From an uncultured Oscillospiraceae bacterium (lineage in GTDB: Bacteria > Bacillota > Clostridia > Oscillospirales > Oscillospiraceae): a DNA stretch of 26,204 nt. How positions within the stretch are numbered: position 1 is the first letter of the stretch; every line of letters begins with the position of its first letter. The notes beneath the pieces were generated by a model that saw only the letters and a list, made by a program, of their open reading frames with translations, did no database searches and was not told the origin of the DNA. The position numbers and the translations under genes were made by a program. The DNA lies in the NCBI GenBank assembly GCA_910588365.1, contig CAJUQS010000030.1, positions 1-26,204 on the forward strand. Direction: 5' to 3'. Below, piece by piece: positions 1-7,640 of the stretch.

Positions 1-140
1 AAACAGTAAAGTTCTTTTTTGATTCTTGTCCTGCCGGACGGGCAGTACGGGACTTCGGTGCGGCGGCAGACCGGCATTGCGGCCCGGTAACAAACAGTAA
101 AGTTCTTTTTTGATTCTTTTTTCTTTCAAGAAAAAAGAAT
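1..140 (-). repeat. Hairpin repeat downstream of hisF, with a partial duplicate
   Basis: This gene-free end of the window is repeat sequence. Bases 1-27 and 92-118 are an identical 27-bp direct repeat (AAACAGTAAAGTTC... to GATTCTT). After the second copy comes a hairpin at 113-140 with arms ATTCTTTTTTCTT and AAGAAAAAAGAAT. Read on the minus strand, the order is GGCAGTCAT, hairpin, ATCAAAAAAGAACTTTA. The same order follows galK (15106-15158) and the yigZ-like gene (20733-20784). The block begins at the hisF stop codon. It may act as a 3'-end structure for the his transcript, but it lacks a clean terminator layout (the U runs lie inside the stem). Confidence 0.75.
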
Positions 141-167
141 GACTGCCTAAACCCTCATAATGACTGC

Positions 168-926
168 CTAAACCCTCATATTGATCCCGTCCGCCGCCAG
201 CTCCCGCTTGAGGTCCGGGATGGAGACCTCGCCGAAGTGGAAGATGGAGGCCGCCAGCCCCGCGTCCACCTTGGGCAGGGTGTGAAACAGCGTCTTGAAG
301 TGGTCCACGCACCCGGCCCCGCCGGAGGCAATCACCGGCACGTCCACCACATCGCACACCGCGGCGAGCATCTCCAGGTCGAACCCGTTTTTCACCCCGT
401 CGGTGTCGATGCTGTTGAGGACGATCTCCCCGGCTCCGTTCGCCACGCCGGATTTGATCCACTCGATGGCGTCCAGCCCCGTGTCCTCCCGGCCGCCCTT
501 GGCGAACACCCGGAACCGGCCGTCCACCCGCTTGGCGTCCACGGAGAGGACCACGCACTGGTCGCCGTAGCGCTTCGCCGCCGCCGGGATGAGCCCGGGG
601 TCCCGGATGGCTCCGGAGTTGACGCTGACCTTGTCCGCGCCGCATTTCAGCACCCGGTCGAAGTCGTCCACCGTGTTGATGCCGCCGCCCACGGTGAGGG
701 GGATGAAGATGGTGGAGGCCACCTCCGTGAGAATATCCGTGAACAGAGCCCGGCCCTCGGCGGAGGCGGTGATGTCGTAGAACACCAGCTCGTCGGCACC
801 GCCCTCGGAGTAGAACCTCGCCAGCTTCACCGGGGAGCTGACATCCGCCAGCCCCAGGAAGTTGACCCCCTTCACCACCCGGCCGTTTCTGACATCAAGG
901 CAGGGAATAATACGTTTTGTAATCAC
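168..926 (-). CDS. hisF: Imidazole glycerol phosphate synthase, cyclase subunit HisF
   Basis: HisF is the cyclase half of IGP synthase. With ammonia from HisH it turns PRFAR into imidazole glycerol phosphate and AICAR in the cytoplasm. The 252-residue (beta/alpha)8 barrel is full length. It opens with the family signature ITKRIIPCLDVRNGRVVKG, which carries the catalytic Asp of CLDV, and has the second Asp in LSVDAKR. The start chosen is GTG at 926, preceded by AAGGAGGTC. A longer frame reaching back to 980 runs into hisA and has no family match. The GTG overlaps the hisA stop (GTGA). Oddity: the last seven codons, including TAG, are duplicated in tandem just downstream (141-161 against 162-182). 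Confidence 0.97.
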   Translation of the reverse strand: MITKRIIPCLDVRNGRVVKGVNFLGLADVSSPVKLARFYSEGGADELVFYDITASAEGRALFTDILTEVASTIFIPLTVGGGINTVDDFDRVLKCGADKVSVNSGAIRDPGLIPAAAKRYGDQCVVLSVDAKRVDGRFRVFAKGGREDTGLDAIEWIKSGVANGAGEIVLNSIDTDGVKNGFDLEMLAAVCDVVDVPVIASGGAGCVDHFKTLFHTLPKVDAGLAASIFHFGEVSIPDLKRELAADGINMRV

Positions 927-1642
927 TGGGGACCTCCTTCCCGGACCGCCTGGGCCAGATCCACCTGCCCGGCGTACCACGCCTTGCCCACAATGGCGGC
1001 GTAGAGCCCCATCTCCCCCAGACGGCGCAGGTCGGCGTTGGAGCCGACGCCGCCGGAGGCGGTGACGGAGCAGCCCACCGCCTCCCGCATGGCCTCCAGC
1101 CGGGAAAAGGCGGGGCCGGAGAGGGTGCCGTCGGTGTCGATGTCTGTAAAGATGATATACTTTACCCCCAGGCCCTCCATGCGCCGGGCAAAGGCCAGAT
1201 AATCCAGGCCCGCGTTCTCCACCCAGCCGGCGGTGCGGACCAGGCCGTCCCTGGCGTCGATGCCCACGGCGATCCGCTCCGGGCCGAAGGTCTCCACCGC
1301 CGTACGGACCAGATCCGGATCGCTGACGGCGGCGGAGCCGATGACCGCCCGCCAGACCCCCAGCCGGAACACCTCCTCCAGATCCGCCATGGACCGGATG
1401 CCGCCGCCCAGCTCGACCTTCAGGCCAACCCGCGCCACAGACTGGACGATGCCGCCGTTTTTGCGCGCGCCGTCCCGGGCCCCGTCCAGATCCACCATAT
1501 GGAGATACCGGGCCCCGGCGGCGCGAAACTGCCGCGCGGTCTCCACCGGGTCCTCCGCCACCTGATGGACCGTGTCAAAATCCCCCTTGTACAGGCGGAC
1601 CACCCGGCCGTCCTTTAAATCAATCGCGGGAAAGATCAGCAT
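923..1642 (-). CDS. hisA: Phosphoribosylformimino-AICAR ribotide isomerase HisA
   Basis: HisA catalyses the Amadori isomerisation of ProFAR to PRFAR, the step before HisH/HisF. The protein has 239 residues, normal for the family, and the (beta/alpha)8 barrel is visible through FPAIDLKDGRVVRLYKGD at the N terminus, VELGGGIRS in the middle, FTDIDTDGTLSGP and TASGGVGS near the end. These are the catalytic Asp and phosphate-binding regions shared with HisF. ATG at 1642 has GTAAAGGAGG upstream. It follows hisH by 15 nt and overlaps hisF by four bases, so translation is probably coupled. Confidence 0.97.
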   Translation of the reverse strand: MLIFPAIDLKDGRVVRLYKGDFDTVHQVAEDPVETARQFRAAGARYLHMVDLDGARDGARKNGGIVQSVARVGLKVELGGGIRSMADLEEVFRLGVWRAVIGSAAVSDPDLVRTAVETFGPERIAVGIDARDGLVRTAGWVENAGLDYLAFARRMEGLGVKYIIFTDIDTDGTLSGPAFSRLEAMREAVGCSVTASGGVGSNADLRRLGEMGLYAAIVGKAWYAGQVDLAQAVREGGPQ

Positions 1643-1657
1643 GTCAGCCCGCCTCCT

Positions 1658-2275
1658 TTACATCTCAGTGAACGCTCTCAGAATGTTCAGCCCCACGCCG
1701 CCGCTCTTCTCCGGGTGGAACTGGACGCCGTATACGTTGTCCCGCGCCACCGCCGCGGTGAGGAGGGCGCCGTACTCCGCCGAGGCGATGACGCTCTCAG
1801 CGCACTCCGCGCCGCAGAAGGAGTGGACGAAGTAGACGCACTCCCCCTCCTTAATGTACCGGAACAGGGGGCTCACCGGCTTGTCAGGGGGGAAACGCAG
1901 GGCGTTCCAGCCGATGTGGGGCACCTTGTACCCCGCCGGGATGCAGTCCGCGATGGGGCGGACAGAGCCGGGAATCAGGCCCAGGCCCTGGTGGCGGCCA
2001 TACTCGGTGCCGTAGTCAAAGAGCAGCTGCATCCCCAGGCAGATGCCCAGAAGGGGCTTTCCCCTCTCCGCCTCCTCCCGGACCAGCCGGTCCAGGCCGT
2101 TCCGGCGCAGCAGCGCGGCGGCGTCGGCAAAGGCCCCCACCCCGGGGAGCACCAGCCTGTCCGCGCCCCGGATAACGTCCGGGTCCCCGGTGACCGCCGT
2201 CTCCGCGCCGATGGCGGCAAAGGAGCTCTTCAGGGAGAAGAGGTTCCCCACGCCGTAGTCAATGATGGCGATCAA
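1658..2275 (-). CDS. hisH: IGP synthase glutamine amidotransferase subunit HisH
   Basis: HisH is the class I glutaminase subunit that supplies ammonia to HisF. The 205-residue protein is full length. It starts IAIIDYGVGNLFSLKSS, has the nucleophile elbow LLGICLGMQLLF with the catalytic Cys, and the His/Glu pair in VYGVQFHPEKSG near the C terminus. The start is TTG at 2275, immediately after the hisB TGA (TGATTG). This is the only reading that keeps the conserved N terminus. A G-rich site (AAGGGGGTG) lies upstream inside hisB. The rare start and tight junction suggest coupling to hisB translation. Confidence 0.96.
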   Translation of the reverse strand: MIAIIDYGVGNLFSLKSSFAAIGAETAVTGDPDVIRGADRLVLPGVGAFADAAALLRRNGLDRLVREEAERGKPLLGICLGMQLLFDYGTEYGRHQGLGLIPGSVRPIADCIPAGYKVPHIGWNALRFPPDKPVSPLFRYIKEGECVYFVHSFCGAECAESVIASAEYGALLTAAVARDNVYGVQFHPEKSGGVGLNILRAFTEM

Positions 2276-2863
2276 TCACAGCACCCCCTTGGTGGAGGGG
2301 ATCTCCTGGGAAAAGCGCTGGTCAATAGCCACCGCCTGGGCCAGGGAGCGGGCCAGGCTCTTGAAGGCCCCCTCGATGATATGGTGGCTGTTGCCGCCCG
2401 CCAGCTGGCGGACGTGGATGGTCATGTCCCCCCGGCGGGCCAGGGCGATGAGAAATTCCTCCACCAGCTCCGTGTCAAAGGTGCCCACCTTGGCGGCGGG
2501 GATGTCCAGGCCGAAGCACAGCATCCCCCGGCCGGAGAGGTCCACGGCGGTGAGGATAAGGGCCTCGTCCATGGGCAGGAGCATGGAGCCATAGCGCACA
2601 ATCCCCCGCTTGTCCCCCAGGGCCTGGACGAAGGCGTCCCCCAGGCAGATGCCGATGTCCTCCACCGTGTGGTGGTCGTCCACGCAGGTGTCCCCTTTGC
2701 AGGCCACGGACAGATCAAAGCGCCCGTGGCGGGCGAACAGGGTCAGCATGTGGTCCAGAAACCCGCACCCGGTCTCAATCTGGCTCAGGCCCGTCCCGTT
2801 CAGGTCCAGGCGCAGGCGGATGTCGGTCTCCGCCGTCCTGCGGCTGATCTCGGCAACGCGCAT
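2276..2863 (-). CDS. hisB: Imidazoleglycerol-phosphate dehydratase HisB
   Basis: HisB dehydrates IGP to imidazole acetol phosphate in a manganese-dependent reaction. The 195-residue protein is the monofunctional dehydratase, without the phosphatase domain of the enterobacterial fusion. The two diagnostic metal-binding repeats are present: DDHHTVEDIGICLG in the first half and NSHHIIEGAFKSLARSL in the second, plus FLDHMLTLFARHG. ATG at 2863 overlaps the hisC stop (TGATG), with GAAGGAGGTGGACTG directly before it. An in-frame extension to 2944 would overlap hisC coding sequence and has no family support. No histidinol-phosphatase gene is seen in the window. Confidence 0.97.
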   Translation of the reverse strand: MRVAEISRRTAETDIRLRLDLNGTGLSQIETGCGFLDHMLTLFARHGRFDLSVACKGDTCVDDHHTVEDIGICLGDAFVQALGDKRGIVRYGSMLLPMDEALILTAVDLSGRGMLCFGLDIPAAKVGTFDTELVEEFLIALARRGDMTIHVRQLAGGNSHHIIEGAFKSLARSLAQAVAIDQRFSQEIPSTKGVL

Positions 2864-3930
2864 CAGTCCACCTCCTTCAGAATCTCCCGGACCTTCTCCA
2901 GGAATACGTCCATCTGCTCCCTGGAGCCGATGGTGACCCGGCACCAGTCCGCAATCTCCGGCTTCTCCCAGTGGCGCACCAGCACGCCCCTGGCCTTCAG
3001 CGCCCGGTAGAGGGCTCCGCCCTCCATCCTCCTGCAGCGGGTGAAGATGAAGTTGGCCTGGCTGGGCAGGGTCTCGAAGTCCAGCTTCTCCAGCTCCCCG
3101 GCCGTGTAGGCGCGGTTTTCCTGGATCCTCCGGCTGTTTTCGGCGTAGTAGTCGTTATTTTCAATGGTGGCGATGGCCGCGGCCATGGTCAGGCGGTTGA
3201 TGTTGTAGGAGTTGGTGGAGTACTTTATCTTGTCCAGATCCTCGATGAGCGCCGGACTGCCGATGGCGAAGCCCAGCCGCCCCCCCGCCAGGGAGCGGAA
3301 TTTCGAGAAGGTCTGGCACACCAGCAGGTTGTCGTATTTCCCCACCAGGGGCAGGCAGCTCTCGCCGCCGAAGTCGATATACGCCTCGTCAATCAGGACC
3401 GCGCGGTCCGGGTTGCTCCTCACAATCTCCTCGATCTCAGATACGGAGATGGCCCGGCCCGTGGGGGCGTTGGGGTTGGCGATGACCACGTTCTTCCCGA
3501 TGCCGCAGTAGTCCCCGCTCTCCAGCCGGAAGCCCTCCCGCAGGGGGATGGCGGCGGCGGGCAGGCGGTAGAGGCTGGCATAGACGGGGTAGAAGCCGTA
3601 GCTGATGGCGGGATAGGCCACGGCCCGCTCCTCGTCGCAGAAGGCCAGGAAGAAGAAGTTGAGCAGCTCGTCAGAGCCGTTGGCCAGAAAGACATTCTCC
3701 ATCTTCACGCCGTAGAAGTCCGCCAGCTTCTGCCGCAGGGCCCTGCACTCGGGGTCCGGGTAGAGGTTGAGGCGGCTGATTTCCAGAGCGTTTACCGCCT
3801 CTAGCACCGCCGGGGCGGGCGGGAAGGGGGATTCGTTGGTGTTCAGCTTGACATACTGCATGTCCTGGGGCTGCTCCCCGGGGACATACGCCTCCAGGTC
3901 CGCAAAGCGGGCACTTAAAAATTTACTCAT
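2863..3930 (-). CDS. hisC: Histidinol-phosphate aminotransferase HisC
   Basis: HisC is a PLP enzyme that transaminates imidazole acetol phosphate to histidinol phosphate. The 355-residue fold type I protein has VKLNTNESPFPP at about residues 27-38, ANPNAPTG at 151-158, the cofactor Asp in LIDEAYIDF (Asp181, Tyr184) and the Schiff-base Lys210 in QTFSKFRSLAGGRLGF. The TFSK-F-R spacing around the lysine differs slightly from the commoner TFSKAFGLAG pattern, but the key residues remain. ATG at 3930 has GAGGAG upstream. Unlike the other his joints, hisC is cut off from hisD by a 586-bp gap filled by a repeat element and a GC-rich palindrome, so its expression may depend on reading through that structure. 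Confidence 0.96.
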   Translation of the reverse strand: MSKFLSARFADLEAYVPGEQPQDMQYVKLNTNESPFPPAPAVLEAVNALEISRLNLYPDPECRALRQKLADFYGVKMENVFLANGSDELLNFFFLAFCDEERAVAYPAISYGFYPVYASLYRLPAAAIPLREGFRLESGDYCGIGKNVVIANPNAPTGRAISVSEIEEIVRSNPDRAVLIDEAYIDFGGESCLPLVGKYDNLLVCQTFSKFRSLAGGRLGFAIGSPALIEDLDKIKYSTNSYNINRLTMAAAIATIENNDYYAENSRRIQENRAYTAGELEKLDFETLPSQANFIFTRCRRMEGGALYRALKARGVLVRHWEKPEIADWCRVTIGSREQMDVFLEKVREILKEVD

Positions 3931-3947
3931 GGTTGGGCTCCTCTTCT

Positions 3948-3969
3948 TCGCGCCGCCCGGGCGGCGCGA
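3948..3969. repeat. Perfect 22-bp GC palindrome upstream of hisC
   Basis: TCGCGCCGCCCGGGCGGCGCGA is self-complementary across all 22 positions (3948-3969). In the minus-strand mRNA it would fold into a 9-bp GC stem about 5-10 nt before the hisC ribosome site (GAGGAG). It could block or tune hisC translation, act as an RNA processing barrier, or be a leftover end of the neighbouring repeat. The structure is seen directly; the role is inference. Confidence 0.6.
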
Positions 3970-3999
3970 GGCAAAACTTCATCTGTCTGTCGGACACCC

Positions 4000-4494
4000 G
4001 GGGGCTCCGCGCCCCCGTACCCTGCGGTTACTTTTTGTACAGACAAAAAGTAACCAAAAAACTGCCCAGGGGCTTCGCCCCTTGGGAATCCCCAATTTTT
4101 TTGTTTATTCGCCCTTCACTGTAGCTGGGCTGATTCTGCCGATGGTGCCTGCCCTTCGTCTGCCGCCCTTCAGCGTCTACCCACGGGTTCTAACGGAGGA
4201 TATGCAAAGACTGCCGGTAGGGCGAACCCCGTAGATGGCTCTATCCCTTTAAGAGGCCGGCAGGCGGAGTGATTCAAGTACCAGACCACTAGATCAGAAC
4301 CCCGTAGGAGACTTCTCGTTCACGGGGCACCGCAGCTCTTCACTTGCAGGCGTGTCCGAAAGTCCCCCGCCGAGGTGGACGCCCCAGAGGGCGGCCCCGA
4401 GTAAGGGAGTCCAGAACCGTAGGTTCTGGCGGGCTTTTGGTTACTTTTCCCCCGTGGGAAAAGTAACCCCGGGGTCCGGGGGCGGGAAGCCCCC
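4000..4494. repeat. 495-bp hairpin-bounded repeat element between hisC and hisD
   Basis: This stretch has no credible gene and looks like a non-autonomous repeat. The left end has stems GGGGGC/GCCCCC (4000-4016), GGTTACTTTTTGT/ACAAAAAGTAACC (4026-4055) and an AGGGGC/GCCCCT stem (4065-4086). The right end carries the same first two stems in reverse order and orientation: GGTTACTTTTCCC/GGGAAAAGTAACC (4439-4468) and GGGGGC/GCCCCC (4478-4494). Inside, 4096-4200 matches 18760-18863 at roughly 88% by eye. A small perfect hairpin CCAGAACC-gta-GGTTCTGG lies at 4411-4429. Nothing recognisable as a transposase is present. Both flanks are his genes on the same strand, so the element appears inserted into an operon. 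Confidence 0.7.
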
Positions 4495-4516
4495 GCAAAG
4501 TCTGATAGGGCAGAAC

Positions 4517-5788
4517 CTACCCCTGCCTTGCCAGCGCGCTCCTGGCGTGTCCCTCCAGCCCCTCCTGCCGGGCAAAGGCGGCAATCTTCCCGCTGGCGGC
4601 GGAGAGGGCGGAACTGCTGTAATAGATAAACTGGGACTTCTTGACAAAGTCCTCCACCGACAACGGGCTGGAGAAGCGGGCCGTGCCGCCGGTGGGCAGG
4701 GTGTGGTTGGCGCCGGCGAAGTAGTCCCCCACCGCCTCCGGGCAGGAGCGGCCCAGGAAGATGGACCCCGCGTTCCTCACCTGGTCCAGGCAGTCGAAGG
4801 GGTTGTCCACGCACAGCTCCAGATGCTCCGGCGCCAGCGCGTTGGCGATGCGGATGGCCTCCGGGATGTCCCGGGTCAGGATGATCCTGCCGTTGGCCTC
4901 CAGGGACGCCCGGGCGATCTCCCGCCTGGGCAGGGAGGCCAGCTGGGCCTCCAGCTCCCCCGCCACAGCCTGGGCGATGAAGGCGGAGTCGGTGATGAGC
5001 ACCGCGCAGGCGTTTTTGTCGTGCTCCGCCTGGCTGAGCAGGTCCGCCGCCAGGTGGCGGGCGTCGCTGTTTGCGTCGGCAATGACCAGAATCTCGCTGG
5101 GCCCGGCGATCATGTCGATGCCCACCAGCCCGAAGACCTGCCGCTTGGCCTCCGCCACAAAGGCGTTGCCCGGCCCCACGATTTTGTCCGCCTTGGGCAC
5201 GCTCTCCGTGCCGTAGGCCAGGGCCGCCACCGCCTGGGCCCCGCCGCAGCGGAACACCCGGTCCGCCCCGGCAATCCGGGCCGCGGCCAGGATTGCCGGG
5301 CTGATGTCCCCGCCGCAGGTGGGCGGCGAGACCACCACGATCTCGGGACACCCGGCAATCTTCGCCGGGATGCAGTCCATGAGCACCGTGGAGGGGAGGG
5401 GGGCCGTGCCGCCGGGGATGTAGACGCCCGCCCGGTCAACCGGCGTCACCTTCTGCCCCAGCACCACCCCGTTCCGCTCACTGACAACGAAGCCGTTCTG
5501 TACCTGCCGCCGGTGGAAGGAGCGGATGTTCTCCGCCGCCTCCTCCAGCACGGAGCGCAGCGCGGGGTCCAGGTCCGCCAGGGCCCCGTCCAGCCGCTCC
5601 CGCGGGACCTCCAGGGCGTCCAGCTCCGCGCCGTCGAACTCCCTGGCATAGCGCAGCAGGGCGGCATCGCCGTTTTTCCGCACGTCCTCGATGATGCCCG
5701 CCACGATGCCGGAGACGTCCCGCGTATCCTCCGTCCTGGCCAGGATCTCCGGGAGGGGGACCCGGCCGGCGTCCAAAATCTGAATCAT
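4517..5788 (-). CDS. hisD: Histidinol dehydrogenase HisD
   Basis: HisD carries out the last two steps of the pathway, oxidising histidinol to histidine with two NAD and a zinc ion. The 423-residue protein is complete. Family blocks visible are VDRAGVYIPGGTAPLPSTV, AGPSEILVIAD, the zinc-ligand Gln/His segment DLLSQAEHDKNACAVLIT, the catalytic Glu-His pair in ALAPEHLELCVD, and GGTARFSSPLSVEDFVKK near the C terminus. ATG at 5788 has AAAGGATAGG upstream and lies four bases after the hisG stop. The longer in-frame extension overlaps hisG and has no family match. The repeat element begins 22 bp beyond the stop codon, so the coding region looks intact. Confidence 0.97.
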   Translation of the reverse strand: MIQILDAGRVPLPEILARTEDTRDVSGIVAGIIEDVRKNGDAALLRYAREFDGAELDALEVPRERLDGALADLDPALRSVLEEAAENIRSFHRRQVQNGFVVSERNGVVLGQKVTPVDRAGVYIPGGTAPLPSTVLMDCIPAKIAGCPEIVVVSPPTCGGDISPAILAAARIAGADRVFRCGGAQAVAALAYGTESVPKADKIVGPGNAFVAEAKRQVFGLVGIDMIAGPSEILVIADANSDARHLAADLLSQAEHDKNACAVLITDSAFIAQAVAGELEAQLASLPRREIARASLEANGRIILTRDIPEAIRIANALAPEHLELCVDNPFDCLDQVRNAGSIFLGRSCPEAVGDYFAGANHTLPTGGTARFSSPLSVEDFVKKSQFIYYSSSALSAASGKIAAFARQEGLEGHARSALARQG

Positions 5789-5792
5789 GGTC

Positions 5793-6425
5793 CTATCCTT
5801 TCCGGGGCTGCGCCTCCATCCGCCGGCACAGCTCCACAATCTGTTCATGCTTGAATTTGTAGCCCACCTTGTTGGCAATCAGCCGGGCGGAGATGGGCAC
5901 GATAGCGGCCTTGGGCTCCAGATCGTTCTCCAGCAGGGTCTTCCCCGTCTCCACGATGTCCACGATGACGTCGCTGAGGCCCAGGATGGGGGCGATCTCG
6001 ATGGAGCCGTTGAGCTGGATGATGTCGATGTCCCGGCTGAGGGAGCCGTAGTACCGGGCGGCGATGCGGGGGAACTTGGTGGCCACCCGCAGCACCCGGT
6101 CCGTCCGGTCCCGGAAGTCCTTTTTCGCCGCCACGCACATCCGGCACTTCCCCAGGCCCAGATCCGCCAGCTCGTAGACGTCCGGGCCGTACTCCAGCAG
6201 GATGTCCTTCCCGGCCACGCCCACGTCCGCCGCGCCCCGCTCCACGTAGATGGCCACGTCCGAGGGCTTTACCCAGAAGTAGCGCATCCCGGCCCCGGGA
6301 TTTTCAAAGATCAGCTTCCGGTTCTCCTCCTCAATGGAGGGGCAGGGGTAGCCGGCGGCCTTGAACCGCTGGTAGACCTTCTCCCCCAGGCGCCCCTTGG
6401 GCAGGGCGATGTTCAAAAGCTCCAT
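5793..6425 (-). CDS. hisG: ATP phosphoribosyltransferase catalytic subunit HisG (short form)
   Basis: HisG joins ATP and PRPP in the first committed step of histidine synthesis. At 210 residues this is the short form that lacks the C-terminal ACT-like regulatory domain, and family knowledge says it works only in complex with HisZ, encoded immediately upstream. Visible motifs are LNIALPKGRLGEKVY at the N terminus, GAADVGVAGKDILLEYG, and the PRPP loop region DIVETGKTLLENDL. ATG at 6425 overlaps the hisZ stop (TGATG). A GTG one codon earlier (6428) is an alternative start. GGAAGGAGGCGAGG precedes both. Confidence 0.96.
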   Translation of the reverse strand: MELLNIALPKGRLGEKVYQRFKAAGYPCPSIEEENRKLIFENPGAGMRYFWVKPSDVAIYVERGAADVGVAGKDILLEYGPDVYELADLGLGKCRMCVAAKKDFRDRTDRVLRVATKFPRIAARYYGSLSRDIDIIQLNGSIEIAPILGLSDVIVDIVETGKTLLENDLEPKAAIVPISARLIANKVGYKFKHEQIVELCRRMEAQPRKG

Positions 6426-7525
6426 CACGCCTCGCCTCCTTCCCCAAAGCGGACGATCTCCCGGCAGCGCAGCCCCGCCGGCACGCCGCGCTCGGTACGC
6501 ACCGACTTCCCCTGGCTCATCAGCGCTCCGGCCCGCCGCGCCACGGCCGCGGGGCTGTCCCCCGGGCCGTAGAGCAGCAGCACGTCCACGTCGCAGCCGC
6601 TGTCACCGTCCAGCCGCTCCAGCTGGTCGAGGTACACCGCGAAGCCCACCGCGCCCCCCGTCTTGCCCATGCGGCGCATCAGGTTGTCGTAGCGCCCGCC
6701 GGCCAGCACGCCGCCGGCCAGCCCCGGCAAGTACCCTCTGAAAATGATTCCATTATAATAGCTCATATTGTTGGCAATGGAGAAGTCAAGCCGCAGGTTC
6801 TCCAGCAGGCCCCGGCACTCCAGCACGCCGCACAGCTCCGCCAGCTCGTCCAGAGCCGCCCGGACCCGGGGGCCCTCCGCCAGCTCCTCCAGCTGGGGCA
6901 GCACCTCCTCCGGCGTCCCGTACAGCCGGGAGAGGCGGCACAGGCGGTCCGCCAGCCGGTGGGGCGCCCCCGCCTGGGCGCACAGGGAGCGGATGGCCGT
7001 CATGTTCTTCCGCCCCAGCTCCGCCAGCAGCTCCGTCCGGACGCCCTCCGCCAGCCCCTCCAGCAGTCCGGCAACCAGCTCCATATGGCCCAGATCCAGC
7101 AGGTACGCCCCGCCGCCCAGGGCCGCCAGGCTCTCCGCCGCCAGGATGAGCACCTCGCCCACGGCGGCCGCGTCCAGCGCGCCGATGCACTCCAGGCCGG
7201 TCTGCATGATCTCCCGGTAGCCCACGGAGGCGGGGGAGGTGCGGTAGACGTTCTCGCTGTAGTAGACCTTCTCCAGAGCCCCCGCCGGGGCCTGGGCGTT
7301 TTTGACGATGGACAGGGTGACGTCGGGCTTGAGCGCCATCAGCCGCCCGTCGGTGTCGGTAAAGGTCAGGATGTTCTCGCTGACCAGAAAGCTCTTGTTG
7401 CGGACATACAGGTCGTAGGGCTCAAACTTGCTCATGCGGTAGGGCTGGTAGCCGTGGCGGTGGTAGAGCTCCCGCAGCACGAGCCCGGCCCGCTCGTCGG
7501 GCCGGCAGATGGGGATCTGCTGCAT
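6425..7525 (-). CDS. hisZ: ATP phosphoribosyltransferase regulatory subunit HisZ
   Basis: HisZ is a class II histidyl-tRNA-synthetase-like protein without aminoacylation activity. It binds short HisG, activates it and carries feedback sensing by histidine. The 366-residue protein shows the synthetase core: LTFTDTDGRLMALKPDVTLSIVK, YSENVYRTSPASVGYREIMQTGLE (motif 2-like), and a C-terminal AGGRYDNLMRRMGKTGGAVGFAVYLDQLERL block. Its length fits HisZ rather than HisS, which has an extra anticodon-binding domain. ATG at 7525 has GGAGGAAACGAT directly before it. Reading upstream to 7657 crosses a repeat and is rejected. Confidence 0.95.
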   Translation of the reverse strand: MQQIPICRPDERAGLVLRELYHRHGYQPYRMSKFEPYDLYVRNKSFLVSENILTFTDTDGRLMALKPDVTLSIVKNAQAPAGALEKVYYSENVYRTSPASVGYREIMQTGLECIGALDAAAVGEVLILAAESLAALGGGAYLLDLGHMELVAGLLEGLAEGVRTELLAELGRKNMTAIRSLCAQAGAPHRLADRLCRLSRLYGTPEEVLPQLEELAEGPRVRAALDELAELCGVLECRGLLENLRLDFSIANNMSYYNGIIFRGYLPGLAGGVLAGGRYDNLMRRMGKTGGAVGFAVYLDQLERLDGDSGCDVDVLLLYGPGDSPAAVARRAGALMSQGKSVRTERGVPAGLRCREIVRFGEGGEA

Positions 7526-7542
7526 ATCGTTTCCTCCAAAGG

Positions 7543-7640
7543 GGCAAAACAGCGTTTTGCCGAAAAGTTCGTTTCTGTGTCCTGCCGGATGGCGGCAAAA
7601 GGCCCGCTCTCTGGGCGCGTTGACATTTTTCATACAAGCC
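7543..7640 (-). repeat. Intergenic repeat between hisR and hisZ (mosaic family, copy A)
   Basis: The whole hisR-hisZ gap is a copy of a repeat also seen at 9214-9285 (opposite orientation) and 15156-15306. On the plus strand it runs GGCAAAAC-agc-GTTTTGCC hairpin (about 7543-7561), then GGCGGCAAAAGGCC, then TCTGGGCGCG, then TTGACATTTTTCATACAAG. Its edge lies directly against the hisR TAG. The his mRNA reads through it, and hisZ keeps its own strong ribosome site. Confidence 0.7.

Noticed and set aside
237..1004. Long plus-strand ORF opposite hisF/hisA
   Set aside because: It is antisense to two clear his genes and shows no domain, ribosome site or plausible composition; long shadow frames are expected at this GC content.
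3767..4234. 155-codon plus-strand ORF through the repeat element
   Set aside because: It begins antisense to hisC and crosses hairpins; the matching copy at 18760-18863 differs mostly by amino-acid changes, against coding.
4096..4330. Reading the element as an IS200/IS605 remnant with a guide-like RNA
   Set aside because: Hairpin ends and a conserved core invite it, but no tnpA/tnpB motif or recognisable end sequence is visible, so the family is left open.
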